Shown: piece after piece, positions 17,013 to 25,117 of the stretch | Layout: each line of letters begins with the position of its first letter | Numbering within the stretch: the first letter of the stretch is position 1 | NCBI RefSeq assembly: GCF_014192275.1 | Contig: NZ_JACHXR010000001.1 | Location: 310,001 to 374,000, forward strand | Direction of reading: 5' to 3' | DNA length: 64,000 bases | Origin: Halomonas stenophila | GTDB lineage: Bacteria; Pseudomonadota; Gammaproteobacteria; Pseudomonadales; Halomonadaceae | Position numbers and translations under genes: made by a program | The notes under the pieces: generated by a model | What the model was told of the DNA's origin: nothing | Database searches by the model: none | The model's input: only the letters and a program-made list of their open reading frames with translations

Positions 17013-17279
17013 GGCGCGTTAACAATCGTCCGCCGATGGCGTTGCTGTCTCACCAGGCGTCAGGCCAGGCGACGGCCGCCGTCAAGGGTGGTTCCCTTGA
17101 CCAGGCCGTCAACGCCGCATGACGCCTGGTGAGGCGCAACCCGAAGGGCCGGGCCGGTGGCTGCGCAGCTCTTTGTTGTTCACGACTCACTTGGCACCAC
17201 CAAGCCACGTCGTTCACGCCGCGATCTGCACAACCACCGGCTCCGGCGCAACGTGCGTGCGATTGTTAACGCGCCCTAG
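17009..17279. mobile_element. MITE-like element with CTAG duplication
   Basis: A 271-bp segment is bounded by a perfect 19-bp inverted repeat, TAGGGCGCGTTAACAATCG (17010-17028) and its complement (17260-17278), with CTAG at each outer end (17009-17012 and 17276-17279). CTAG duplications occur with some IS5-group elements. It has no transposase frame, and its core is a long hairpin (17049-17133). The stop codons of both flanking, convergent genes lie in its ends. Non-autonomous transposition is inferred from structure; no empty site or second copy is in view. Confidence 0.7.
17049..17133. other. Nested hairpin inside the MITE-like element
   Basis: Three nested stems: CTCACCAGGCGTCA (17049-17062) with TGACGCCTGGTGAG (17120-17133), 14 bp perfect; GGCGACGGCC (17068-17077) with GGCCGT-CAA-CGCC (17104-17116), one bulge; and GTCAAGGG (17081-17088) with CCCTTGAC (17094-17101) closed by TGGTT. 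As RNA this is a stable 85-nt stem-loop between convergent transcripts. It may also act as a terminator, although no T-run follows. Confidence 0.65.
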
Positions 17280-18553
17280 GGCCGGCCGGAGACGAACCAG
17301 TCCTTCATCGCCCCGGTGATGCGGCGCATGTCGTCCTCGCCGGTGATGTAGGCCGGCATGGTATACAGCCAGCGACCGAAGGGGCGCAGCCACACCCCGC
17401 GCTGCCGGGCGAAGGCGGCGGCACCCTCGAGGCTCGCGGCATCGTGCACCTCGATCACCGCCGTGGCGCCGAGGACGCGCACGTCGGCGACCTCTGGATG
17501 GTCACGCAGCGCCGCGTCGTCGCGCAGCTCCTCGCACAGCACGCCGTTGAGGGTCTGGATGCGGCCCAGATAGTCGTCTTCCTCGAAGACCGCCAGGCTC
17601 TCGAGCGCCACCCGGCAGGCCAGCGGGTTGCCCATGAAGGTGGGGCCATGCATAAAGGCATGCAGCTCGCTGTCGCCGATGAAGGCGTCATGGACCCGAT
17701 CGGTGGCCAGGGTCGCGGCATGGCCCAGGTAGCCGCCGGTGAGGCCCTTGGAGAGCACCATGATGTCGGGGGTCACGTCGGCGTGGTCGGCGGCGAACAG
17801 CCGCCCGGTGCGGCCGAAGCCGGTGGCCACCTCGTCGAACACCAGCAGCACGTCGAATTCCTCGCACAGCGCCCGGGCGCCGCGCAGGTAGTGGGGCGAG
17901 GTCATGTTGAGCCCGCCGGCGGCCTGCAGCAGCGGCTCCATCAGCAGGGCGCCGATCTCCTCGTGATGGGCCTCGAGCACGTGTCGCAGGGCCTCGAGAT
18001 CGGCCTGCACCTCCTCCTCGCTGGCCTCGAAGGCGGCGGTGGGGGCGGGGGCGAAATGATGCTGCGGCAGGAAGCCGGAGAACAGCGAGTGCATGCCCTC
18101 CTCGGGGTCGCAGACCGCCATGCAACCGGCGGTATCGCCATGATAGGCCTTCATCAGCGTCAGCATGCGGTGCTTGGCCGGCTTGCCGCGCAGGTAGTGG
18201 TACTGCACGGCCATCTTCATGGCCACTTCCATGCCCACCGAGCCGCTGTCGGAGAAGAAGACGTGGTTCAGGCCCTCGGGTGTGATGCGCACCAGCTCTC
18301 GGGCCAGGCGGTCGGCGGGGTCGTGGGTCAGCCCGCCGAGCATCACGTGGCAGAGCTCGTCGGCCTGGCGCTGGATGGCCTCGACCAGTCGCGGGTGGCG
18401 GTAGCCGTGGATCATGCACCACCAGGAGCAGGTGGCGTCGAGCAGCGACTCGCCGCCCTCCAGGGTGAAGCGCGGGCCCTCGCCGCCGACCACCTTGGGG
18501 GCGGGAGACTGGGTCTTGAGGTGGGCATAGGGGTGCCAGACGGGGGATGGCAT
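17276..18553 (-). CDS. bioA: Adenosylmethionine-8-amino-7-oxononanoate aminotransferase
   Basis: A 425-residue class-III aminotransferase. DATCSWWCMIHGY near residue 50 is the BioA substrate motif. PLP-binding features are SGSVGMEVAMKMA (about 107), VFDEVATGFGRTG (about 242) and the Schiff-base lysine in MVLSKGLTGG (about 272). It makes 7,8-diaminopelargonate in biotin synthesis. ATG 18553 has AAGGAGG 5 bases upstream; the in-frame ATG 18571 is less likely. It lies apart from bioBFHCD, across a tRNA gene, with its own promoter region holding a BirA-like operator. Its TAG stop lies in the right end of the MITE-like element. Confidence 0.95.
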   Translation of the reverse strand: MPSPVWHPYAHLKTQSPAPKVVGGEGPRFTLEGGESLLDATCSWWCMIHGYRHPRLVEAIQRQADELCHVMLGGLTHDPADRLARELVRITPEGLNHVFFSDSGSVGMEVAMKMAVQYHYLRGKPAKHRMLTLMKAYHGDTAGCMAVCDPEEGMHSLFSGFLPQHHFAPAPTAAFEASEEEVQADLEALRHVLEAHHEEIGALLMEPLLQAAGGLNMTSPHYLRGARALCEEFDVLLVFDEVATGFGRTGRLFAADHADVTPDIMVLSKGLTGGYLGHAATLATDRVHDAFIGDSELHAFMHGPTFMGNPLACRVALESLAVFEEDDYLGRIQTLNGVLCEELRDDAALRDHPEVADVRVLGATAVIEVHDAASLEGAAAFARQRGVWLRPFGRWLYTMPAYITGEDDMRRITGAMKDWFVSGRP

Positions 18554-18636
18554 CGGGCCTCCTTGGAGCAAGCGAGCGGTGAACGGGCGGGTGCCCGAGG
18601 GGGAGGGGCGGCCGCCGACTGGCTCCTTACCTTACA

Positions 18637-18667
18637 TGTAAACTCTTGGCTGGTTAAGTAGTTGACG
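18637..18667 (-). promoter_or_regulatory. BirA-like operator in the bioA promoter
   Basis: TGTAAACT-N15-AGTTGACG lies about 85 bases upstream of bioA. Apart from one central base in each arm it fits the BirA operator pattern TGTMAACC-N14-16-GGTTKACA. A possible minus-strand promoter, TTAACC (-35) and TAAGGT (-10) 17 bases apart, overlaps it. The independent site at bioB supports the call. Confidence 0.6.
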
Positions 18668-18776
18668 GGGTGTCTGGCCATCGTCTGCAGGCAAACCATC
18701 CCTGGTCGGCGGTACGACTTGCGGCCTCTGGTGGCCACTGGCATGATATGCCACCTATTTCGGGATACTGCCCGAT

Positions 18777-18861
18777 GCGTCGGTGGTGGAATTGGTAGAC
18801 ACGCGAGGTTTAGGTCCTCGTGCCTTCGGGTGTGTGGGTTCGAGTCCCACCCGACGCACCA
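18777..18861 (+). tRNA. tRNA-Leu (anticodon TAG)
   Basis: An 85-nt type-II tRNA. Acceptor arms GCGTCGG (18777-18783) and CCGACGC (18851-18857) pair, with discriminator A and encoded CCA at 18858-18861. The anticodon stem CGAGG/CCTCG encloses TTTAGGT, giving TAG. A long variable arm (TGCCTTCGGGTGT) and the T-loop GGTTCGAGTCC follow. Upstream, TTGCGG (18719) and CATGAT (18742), 17 bases apart, could be its promoter. Its 3' end abuts a decayed nuclease gene. Confidence 0.97.
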
Positions 18862-18864
18862 TAT

Positions 18865-19079
18865 CTATTTGCTCTTGCCCCAGGTTGTTGTCTGCTGATG
18901 GCAGTTGGGGCAAAGAAACCTCAAGTTCTCCTTCCTGTTGTCATTGTTGATGCCGGCATGTGATCGATATGCAGCGTCAATGGCCGGCCCATGCAGGCCG
19001 GGGCGTGTCCGTTGGCACAGCGCTAGGCAAGCCCTTCCTCCAGCATCAGCCGGCGCTGCACCTGCGTGACCGGATACAT
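18865..19079 (-). pseudogene. Decayed HNH endonuclease fragment
   Basis: Read leftwards from ATG 19079 the frame gives QRRLMLEEGLA, then an in-frame TAG (19023-19025), then RCANGHAPACMGRPLTLHIDH. A one-base shift near 18950-18960 is needed to continue with INNDNRKENLRFLCPNCHQQ and TTTWGKSK before TAG at 18865. Together this is the C-terminal HNH fold (LHIDH ... N ... CPNCH) of a small phage- or element-type nuclease, with one nonsense codon, one frameshift and no N-terminus. It begins 4 bases after tRNA-Leu, a typical integration site. Confidence 0.8.
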
Positions 19080-19088
19080 ATCCGGCTT

Positions 19089-19796
19089 TCAGGCTCGGTC
19101 TGACGCTGGGAGGCGAAGATGTCTTGCCGCCGCCTCGGCGCGATCCGCTGGTGTTTCGGCGTCGAGCCGCGGCACCACGCCGAGGCAGGGGGCATCCAGG
19201 CAGCGCTCCAGGGTGGCCAGGTTGTCCCGATAGAGCGCCGCGTCCTCGGCGAAGCCGGGATCGATCAGGTTGCCCACCCAGCCGGCCAGGCGCAGGCCAT
19301 CGGCGCGCACCGCCTCGGCGGTGAGCCGGGCGTGACTCAGGCAGCCGAGCCTCAGACCCACCACCAGGATCACCGGCAGTGCCAGGCGCCGGGCCAGCCC
19401 GGCGAGGTCCTCGTCGTCGTTGAGCGGCACCCGCCAGCCGCCGGCCCCCTCGATCAGCGTCAGGTCTCGGCCTTCGGCCAGCGCCCCGGCGCTGCGCTCG
19501 ACCAGGGCGTCGAGGGTCGGCACCTCGCCGGCCCGACGGGCGGCCAGGTGCGGGGCGATGGCCGGGCCATAGGCGAAGGGGTTGACGGTGGCATAGGGCG
19601 GGGCGGGCATGCTCTGGGCCTGGAGGGTCAGGGCGTCGAGATTGCGCAGGCCCTGCGGCGTGGTCTCGCAGCCGGAGGCCACCGGCTTGAGCCCCAGGGT
19701 GGTGAGGCCCTCCCGATGGGCCAGGGCCAGCAGGCCGCTGGTCACCAGGGTCTTGCCGGCGTCGGTGTCGGTACCGGTGACGAAGTAGACGGCCAT
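19089..19796 (-). CDS. bioD: Dethiobiotin synthase
   Basis: A 235-residue ATP-dependent enzyme with P-loop FVTGTDTDAGKTLVTSGL (residues 5-22), LGLKPVASGCE (about 37) and LIEGAGGWRVPL (about 118). It closes the ureido ring of dethiobiotin from diaminopelargonate, CO2 and ATP. It is last in the bioBFHCD operon and starts one base after the bioC stop, so translation is probably coupled. It ends about 10 bases before the HNH remnant. Confidence 0.95.
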   Translation of the reverse strand: MAVYFVTGTDTDAGKTLVTSGLLALAHREGLTTLGLKPVASGCETTPQGLRNLDALTLQAQSMPAPPYATVNPFAYGPAIAPHLAARRAGEVPTLDALVERSAGALAEGRDLTLIEGAGGWRVPLNDDEDLAGLARRLALPVILVVGLRLGCLSHARLTAEAVRADGLRLAGWVGNLIDPGFAEDAALYRDNLATLERCLDAPCLGVVPRLDAETPADRAEAAARHLRLPASDRA

Positions 19797-19797
19797 C

Positions 19798-20601
19798 TCA
19801 GCGCTCCAGGGTCAGGGTCAACAGGCGATAGGAGACGGGCAGGCCCGCCGGGGTGCGCAGGGCCTCGAAGCGCCGCGCGGCGCGGGCCACGTCGGCCCGC
19901 GACAGCCGCGCCCCGTGGCGGGCCACCTGGGCCCCCACTCCCTTGATCGAGGCCATCACCGCGGCCAGGTCCGGATAGTGGAAGCGCTCGGTGCGCTCCT
20001 CGAGGGTCACGCCGCGAAAGCCGGCCCGGTGGCCGGCCAGGCGATGCGCCCCGGCGTCGCGAAAGCCCAGCAGGGCGGCGGGCCGCTGGGGGCGCGACCA
20101 GGCCTGGTGCACCTCGGCCAGGGTGCCGGGCCCCAGGGTATTGATCAGGGCGCGCCCCCCGGGCCGCAGCACGCGGCACAGTTCGGCCAGCACCGCGTCG
20201 AGATCCGGGCACCACTGGATCGCCAGGTTCGAGACCACCAGGTCGAGGCTGGCGGTGGCCAGCGGCAACGCGCCGGCGTCGCCGACCAGCCAGCGGATGC
20301 CGGTGGGGTGGCGCCGGCGGGCCTCGTCCAGCATGCTGGGGGCCAGGTCCAGGCCGGTGACCCGGCAGGCGTCGCCGTAGCGCCGGGCCAGGTCGGCGGT
20401 CATCGCCCCGGGGCCGCAACCCAGGTCCAGCACCCGGTCGGCGCGGGCCGGCAGGCGGTCGAGCAGGGTCTCGCCCATGGCCTGCTGGGCCAGGGCCCGC
20501 TCGCGGTAATGGGGCGCGGCCCGGGAAAACGCGCGGGCCACCCGGGCCCGCCACTCGGGGGCGTCCGGACGGCGCTTGTCGAGCATCGGCTGGGCGGTCA
20601 C
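19798..20601 (-). CDS. bioC: Malonyl-ACP O-methyltransferase
   Basis: A 267-residue SAM-dependent methyltransferase with motif I VLDLGCGPGAMTADLARRYG, the acidic residue in VTGLDLAPSML and NLAIQWCPDL, which is typical of BioC. It methylates malonyl-ACP so that the fatty-acid machinery can build pimeloyl-ACP methyl ester. I use GTG 20601, which overlaps the bioH stop as GTGA and follows GGAGA; ATG 20586 has no ribosome site. A 1-base gap follows before bioD. Confidence 0.92.
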   Translation of the reverse strand: MTAQPMLDKRRPDAPEWRARVARAFSRAAPHYRERALAQQAMGETLLDRLPARADRVLDLGCGPGAMTADLARRYGDACRVTGLDLAPSMLDEARRRHPTGIRWLVGDAGALPLATASLDLVVSNLAIQWCPDLDAVLAELCRVLRPGGRALINTLGPGTLAEVHQAWSRPQRPAALLGFRDAGAHRLAGHRAGFRGVTLEERTERFHYPDLAAVMASIKGVGAQVARHGARLSRADVARAARRFEALRTPAGLPVSYRLLTLTLER

Positions 20602-21332
20602 GGCAGGGTCTCCGGCGCGGTGGGTGGCGAGGCCGGGGTGGCGGCGACGGCGGCCAGCAGCGCCGCCAGGCGCTCGGGCTGGCTGAGTATCGGGCAGTGG
20701 CCGGCGTTGGCCAGACGCCAGTCGGCGGCCTCGCGCACCGCGGGGGCGAGCAGCGGGTCGGCCTCCCCCGCCAGGCGGTATACCGGGCAGGGCGCGGCCC
20801 CCCGTCGTCGGCCGGCGTCCAGCCGTGCCAGCTGCTCGAGGCCGGCGGTCAGGGTCGTCAGGCTGGCCGGTGATGCCTGGCCGATCCGTGCCAGCAGTTG
20901 CCGATGGGCGGCCCGGGGAGACGGTTCGCCGCGTAGCTGCCAGCGCAGGAAGTGGGCGCGGGTGGCCTCGGGATCGCGGCGGAAGGCGCGACGGAAGGTG
21001 GCGAGTTCCTCGCCGCCGACGCCATCGGGGTGACAGAAGCGCGGGCCCATGCCGATGACCACCAGGGCGCGGGGGGGCGGCAGGTGGTCGAGCAGGGCCT
21101 CGGCCAGCAGGCCCCCCAGGGACCAGCCCACCCAGACGGCGTCTGCCGGCAGGGCCGCGGCCATGGCCGCGGCCAAGGCGTCCAGAGAGGCGGGGTCGCA
21201 GGCCTCGGGGCGCGGGCCGTAGCCGGGCCAGTCGGGGGCGCTCACCCGTACCCCCGGCGGCCAGTGGCCGTCGAGGGCCTGCCAGATGCGGGCGTCGCAG
21301 CCCCAGCCGGAGAGCAGGACGAGGCGGCTCAC
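20598..21332 (-). CDS. bioH: Pimeloyl-ACP methyl ester esterase
   Basis: A 244-residue alpha/beta hydrolase. The nucleophile motif is VWVGWSLGGLLAE (about residue 83), the acid lies in LAGEADPLL and the histidine in ANAGHCPILSQP. Place and motifs fit BioH, which removes the methyl group added by BioC. GTG 21332 overlaps the bioF stop as GTGA and follows a strong GGGAGGAGG. The sequence diverges from enteric BioH, as is usual for operon-encoded copies, but the GWSLGG motif is BioH-like. Confidence 0.87.
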   Translation of the reverse strand: MSRLVLLSGWGCDARIWQALDGHWPPGVRVSAPDWPGYGPRPEACDPASLDALAAAMAAALPADAVWVGWSLGGLLAEALLDHLPPPRALVVIGMGPRFCHPDGVGGEELATFRRAFRRDPEATRAHFLRWQLRGEPSPRAAHRQLLARIGQASPASLTTLTAGLEQLARLDAGRRRGAAPCPVYRLAGEADPLLAPAVREAADWRLANAGHCPILSQPERLAALLAAVAATPASPPTAPETLP

Positions 21333-22489
21333 GTCGCCTCCTCCCGGGCGCATGACGCCAGCGCCTCCAGCAGGGCGTCCAGGGCGTCATCGCCGTGGGC
21401 GGCACTCAGGGTGATGCGCAGCCGGGCCTCGCCCCGGGGCACCGTCGGCGCGCGGATGGCGCCGACCCGCAGGCCCCGGTCGTGGAGCCTGGCCGCCCAG
21501 CGCATCACCCGCTCGTTGTCGCCCAGCACGACGGGCTGGATGGGCGTGGTCGATGCGCCCAGCGGCAGGCCGAGCGTCGCGGCCTCGCGGCGGAAGACGC
21601 GGATGCGTTCCCGGAGGCGCTGGCGATGCTCCGGCTCGCTCGCCAGGATGTCCAGGGCGGCCAGGGTCGCCGCGGCCACGCCGGGTGGCTGGGCGGTGGT
21701 ATAGACATAGGGGCGGGCGAACTGGATCAGGTGCTCGACCAGCGCCTCGCTGCCGGCGACGAAGGCCCCGGCGGAGCCCAGTGCCTTGCCCAGGGTGCCG
21801 ACCAGCACCGGCACCTCGTCCACGCCGTGGGTCCGGCCCACGCAGCCATCGCCATGCTCGCCGAGCACGCCCAGGCCGTGGGCGTCGTCGACCATCAGCC
21901 AGGCCTGGTGGCGGCGGCAGGTGGCGGCGAGGCCGGCGATGTCGGCGCTGTCGCCGTCCATGCTGAAGACGCCATCGCTGACCACCAGGCGCGGGGCCTT
22001 GGCGGGGGCGCGCCCCAGCAGGCGCTCGAGGTCCACGAGGTCGCGGTGGTGGAAGCGCCGCGAGGGGGCGCCGGCGAGCCGGGCCCCGTCCAGCAGCGAG
22101 GCGTGGTTGAGGCGATCCTGGAAGACCGGAGTGTGGCGATCGCAGAGCGCCTGGAGGGTGCCCAGGTTGGCCATGTAGCCGGTGGAGAAAAGCAGGGCCC
22201 GGGGGCGGCCGGTGAGCTCGGCCAGGCGCTGTTCCAGGGCCTCGTGGACCGCCAGGTGGCCGCTCACCAAATGCGAGGCCCGGGCCCCGGCGCCGAAGCG
22301 GCGGGCGCCCTCGGCCTGGGCCTCGGCCAGACGCGGGTCCCGGGCCAGGCCCAGGTAGTCGTTGCCGGCGAAGTCGATGAGCGGATCGCCGGGCGCCAGG
22401 GTGGGACGCCGACGCCACAGTCCCTCGCCCCGCCGGGCCTCGGCCCGCCGGGCGAGGCGACGCGACCAGGGATCGGCGCGTTCACTCAT
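21329..22489 (-). CDS. bioF: 8-amino-7-oxononanoate synthase
   Basis: A 386-residue PLP enzyme of the alpha-oxoamine synthase family. Visible motifs are DFAGNDYLGLARDP near residue 39, HASLLDGARLAGA, MVDDAHGLGVLGEHG (about 200) and the Schiff-base lysine in VGTLGKALGSAGAFV (about 235). It condenses pimeloyl-ACP with alanine. It begins 6 bases after the bioB stop and overlaps bioH by 4 bases. Confidence 0.95.
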   Translation of the reverse strand: MSERADPWSRRLARRAEARRGEGLWRRRPTLAPGDPLIDFAGNDYLGLARDPRLAEAQAEGARRFGAGARASHLVSGHLAVHEALEQRLAELTGRPRALLFSTGYMANLGTLQALCDRHTPVFQDRLNHASLLDGARLAGAPSRRFHHRDLVDLERLLGRAPAKAPRLVVSDGVFSMDGDSADIAGLAATCRRHQAWLMVDDAHGLGVLGEHGDGCVGRTHGVDEVPVLVGTLGKALGSAGAFVAGSEALVEHLIQFARPYVYTTAQPPGVAAATLAALDILASEPEHRQRLRERIRVFRREAATLGLPLGASTTPIQPVVLGDNERVMRWAARLHDRGLRVGAIRAPTVPRGEARLRITLSAAHGDDALDALLEALASCAREEAT

Positions 22490-22495
22490 GGCCGT

Positions 22496-23593
22496 TCAGG
22501 CTCCGGCGGCGTCGTAGAAGAGTTCGCTACCCTGCCGGTCCCGGATGGCGGCTTCCAGGGCGGCCTCGGCCTGGCCGTCGTCGGCGCAGGTCTCGCGGCG
22601 CTCCGGGTGCAGGCCGAGCTTGTCGAACAGCGCCCGGTCCCGTTCCACCTGGGGGTTGCCGGTGGTCAGCAGGGTATCCCCGTAGAAGATGGAGTTGGCA
22701 CCGGCGAGAAAGGCCATGGCCTGGGTCGACTCGGACATCTGCTCGCGTCCGGCGGAGAGGCGCACGTGGCTCTTCGGCATCAGGATGCGGGCCACGGCGA
22801 TGGCGCGGATGAATTCCAGCGGGTCGAGGTCCTCGACGTCCTCCAGCGGCGTGCCGGGCACCTTGACCAGCATGTTGATGGGCACGGACTCCGGATGCGG
22901 CTCGAGACGCACCAGCTGCTGGAGCAGGGCGGCCCGGTCCCGCGGCGCCTCGCCCATGCCGAGGATGCCGCCGGAGCAGACCTTCATGCCGGCCTCGCGG
23001 ACGTTGGCCAGGGTTTCCAACCGGTCGGCATAGGTGCGGGTGGTGATGATCTCGCCGTAGTAGTCCGGCGAGGTGTCGAGGTTGTGGTTGTAGTAGTCGA
23101 GGCCGGCCTCGGAGAGGCGCTTGGCCTGGTCGGTGTCGACCATGCCGAGCGTCATGCAGGTCTCCAGCCCCAGCGCCTTGACCCGGCCGACCATCTCCAG
23201 CACCACCTCGAGGTCGCGCTCGCGTGGGCTCTTCCAGGCCGCGCCCATGCAGAAGCGGCTGGCGCCGGACTCCCTGGCGGCGCGGGCCTGCTCCACCACC
23301 TTCTCGATCTCGAGCAGCTTCTCCTTGCCGAGTCCGGTGTTGTAGTGCCCGGACTGGGGGCAGTACTTGCAGTCTTCCGGGCAGGCGCCGGTCTTGATCG
23401 ACAGCAGCGTGGAGACCTGGACGGCGTTGGGGTCGAAGTGGGCCCGATGGACCTGCTGGGCGCGGAACAGCAGGTCGTTGAAGGGCAGCGCGAACAGGGC
23501 CTCGATCTCCTCCAGGCTCCAGTCATGGCGGATGGCCGGGCGGGCGGCTAGGGTCAAGGCATCCGGGGCGTTGTCGGGGAGTTGGGCAGGCAT
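22496..23593 (-). CDS. bioB: Biotin synthase
   Basis: A 365-residue radical SAM enzyme. The iron-sulfur motif is [14 protein letters not shown] (about residue 65), with [22 protein letters not shown] and the [2Fe-2S] ligand region [10 protein letters not shown]. It inserts sulfur into dethiobiotin. ATG 23593 is chosen because the likely -10 box lies at 23643-23648, which rules out the upstream ATG 23665. It leads bioBFHCD. The C-terminus ([16 protein letters not shown]) is slightly extended. Confidence 0.95.
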   Translation of the reverse strand: MPAQLPDNAPDALTLAARPAIRHDWSLEEIEALFALPFNDLLFRAQQVHRAHFDPNAVQVSTLLSIKTGACPEDCKYCPQSGHYNTGLGKEKLLEIEKVVEQARAARESGASRFCMGAAWKSPRERDLEVVLEMVGRVKALGLETCMTLGMVDTDQAKRLSEAGLDYYNHNLDTSPDYYGEIITTRTYADRLETLANVREAGMKVCSGGILGMGEAPRDRAALLQQLVRLEPHPESVPINMLVKVPGTPLEDVEDLDPLEFIRAIAVARILMPKSHVRLSAGREQMSESTQAMAFLAGANSIFYGDTLLTTGNPQVERDRALFDKLGLHPERRETCADDGQAEAALEAAIRDRQGSELFYDAAGA

Positions 23594-23642
23594 GGCGGGC
23601 TCGCTTATGGTCAACGGGTCGCGGATCGCGGGGTTGACCGAC

Positions 23643-23694
23643 AGGGTACGGGGACGGTGGGGCATGTCAACCTTTCGCCGGCAGGAGGTTGACG
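23643..23694 (-). promoter_or_regulatory. bioB promoter with BirA-like operator
   Basis: On the minus strand a consensus -35 TTGACA (23670-23665) and a -10 TACCCT (23648-23643) are 16 bases apart. The -35 lies inside the inverted repeat TGTCAACC-N14-GGTTGAC (23665-23693), which fits the BirA operator pattern with perfect 7-bp arms. A leader of about 43 bases precedes bioB. The site also covers the first codons of comF on the other strand. Confidence 0.7.
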
Positions 23695-24380
23695 ACTGGT
23701 TGCGTCGCGTCCTGCCGGGGCGTTGCCTGTTCTGCCTGGCGGACAGCGAGGGGGGCCGCCCCTGGTGCGAGGCCTGCTTCGCGGCACTGCCCTGGAACCA
23801 CACGGCCTGCCCGCGTTGCGGCGAGCCCCAGCCCGGCCGGGCGCGGGGCCGGGTCTGTGGTCGCTGTCTGCGACGGCCGCCGGCCTTCGACCGGACCCGG
23901 GTGGCCCTGCGCTACGAGGACGAGGTGGCCGCGCTGATGCAGCGCTTCAAGTTCCATGCCTCCCCGCGGGCCGGGGCGGTACTGGTGGCGCTGCTGGAGG
24001 CGGGCTGTCGGCTACCGCCGGGAGAGGCGCCTCAGGCCCTGCTGGCGGTGCCCCTGCACCCGCATCGGGCACGTCAGCGGGGCTTCGACCAGGGCCGCTG
24101 GCTGGCCGAGCGACTGTCGGCCCGGTTGGGGATCCCGTTGCGCCGGGCATGGCGTCATCGCGACACGCCGAGTCAGCGCGGCCTCGATCGCCGCCGGCGA
24201 CGGGGCAACCTGCGCGGCGCCTTCCGGGTCGACGGGCCCCTGCCCGAGCGGGTGGTCCTGCTCGACGACGTGATGACCACGGGGGCCACCCTGGATGCCC
24301 TGGCACGGGCCTGCCGCCGGGCGGGCGCCGAGGAGATCGAGGCCTGGGCGGTCGCCCGCACGCCGCTCGAGCTCTCCTGA
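23664..24380 (+). CDS. comF: ComF-family phosphoribosyltransferase-like protein
   Basis: A 238-residue protein. N-terminal zinc-binding cysteines are in [18 protein letters not shown] and CPRCGEP, followed by CGRC. The C-terminal PRTase domain has [17 protein letters not shown] (about residue 195). ComF supports DNA uptake or repair in several bacteria. It is divergent from bioB, as in many gammaproteobacteria, and its first codons (ATG TCA ACC) lie within the bio operator, so BirA binding might also affect it. The start is the least certain part. Confidence 0.87.
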   Translation: MSTFRRQEVDDWLRRVLPGRCLFCLADSEGGRPWCEACFAALPWNHTACPRCGEPQPGRARGRVCGRCLRRPPAFDRTRVALRYEDEVAALMQRFKFHASPRAGAVLVALLEAGCRLPPGEAPQALLAVPLHPHRARQRGFDQGRWLAERLSARLGIPLRRAWRHRDTPSQRGLDRRRRRGNLRGAFRVDGPLPERVVLLDDVMTTGATLDALARACRRAGAEEIEAWAVARTPLELS

Positions 24381-24397
24381 GCCGTGGGAGACCGGAC

Positions 24398-25084
24398 TCA
24401 GGGCGCGTGACGATGATCCGCCAACCGCTCTCCGGCGGACAGGGTCTCGCGTTCGTGAGGCTCGTCCCGCCAGGGCTCGGCGAGGGCGGCCCGATACCAG
24501 TCCCGCATGCCGGGCAAGGCCAGCAGGCGCTCCACGTAGGCGTGGGCGCCCGGCCCGAGGGCCAGGTCGAAGCCCTGCACGCGAAAGGCGACGGGGGCGA
24601 AGAAGGCATCCACGGCGCTGAAGGCAGCGCCGGCCAGGAAGGGGCCGCCGAAGGCCTCGAGCCCTTGTTGCCAGAGTTCCTCGAGCCGTGCCAGGTCATG
24701 TTGCAGCGGGGTGGAGGGGGACGTCACCCGCACCCGCAGGCCGCAGTTCATGGGGCATTCGCTTCTGAGCGCGCCGAACCCCGAGTGCATCTCGGCGCAG
24801 GCAGAACGGGCCCAGGCGCGTGGCTGGCTTTGCTCAGGCCAGACGCCGGCGTGGCGCTCGGCCAGGTATTCCACGATCGCCAGGGAGTCCCAGACGGCGA
24901 GCTCTTCGTCGATGAGGCAGGGCACCTTCCCCGTGGGAGAGAAGGCCCGGAACGATACCCAGCTCGAGTCGGCGTCGAAGGGCGTCAGTCGCTCCTCGAA
25001 GGGGATCTCGAGCTCGCGCATCAGCAGCCAGGGGCGCAGCGACCAGGACGAGTAGTTCTTGTTGGCGATGTGCAGCCGATACAT
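24398..25084 (-). CDS. Glutathione S-transferase family protein
   Basis: A 228-residue two-domain GST. Residues 1-80 form the thioredoxin-like half (NKNYSSWSLRPWLLMRELEI, then GKVPCLIDEELAVWDSLAIVEYLAE with the cis-proline and the glutathione-binding D-S pair). Residues 90-220 are the helical half. It lacks a cysteine at the N-terminal active site; YSSWS suggests a serine-type enzyme. The substrate is unknown. It is convergent with comF. Confidence 0.87.
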   Translation of the reverse strand: MYRLHIANKNYSSWSLRPWLLMRELEIPFEERLTPFDADSSWVSFRAFSPTGKVPCLIDEELAVWDSLAIVEYLAERHAGVWPEQSQPRAWARSACAEMHSGFGALRSECPMNCGLRVRVTSPSTPLQHDLARLEELWQQGLEAFGGPFLAGAAFSAVDAFFAPVAFRVQGFDLALGPGAHAYVERLLALPGMRDWYRAALAEPWRDEPHERETLSAGERLADHRHAP

Positions 25085-25117
25085 GGCGGACTCCGGAGCA
25101 GGGAAACAGCGATCGTT

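Noticed and set aside
17009..17279. Integron attC site
   Set aside because: The GTTAAC-containing ends and hairpin recall attC, but the core GTTRRRY and RYYYAAC motifs are not matched, and no integrase or cassette is near. CTAG duplications fit a transposon better.
23594..23665. Longer BioB starting at ATG 23665
   Set aside because: That ATG lies in the -35/operator region, and the -10 box is at 23643-23648, so the codon would be upstream of the transcript start.
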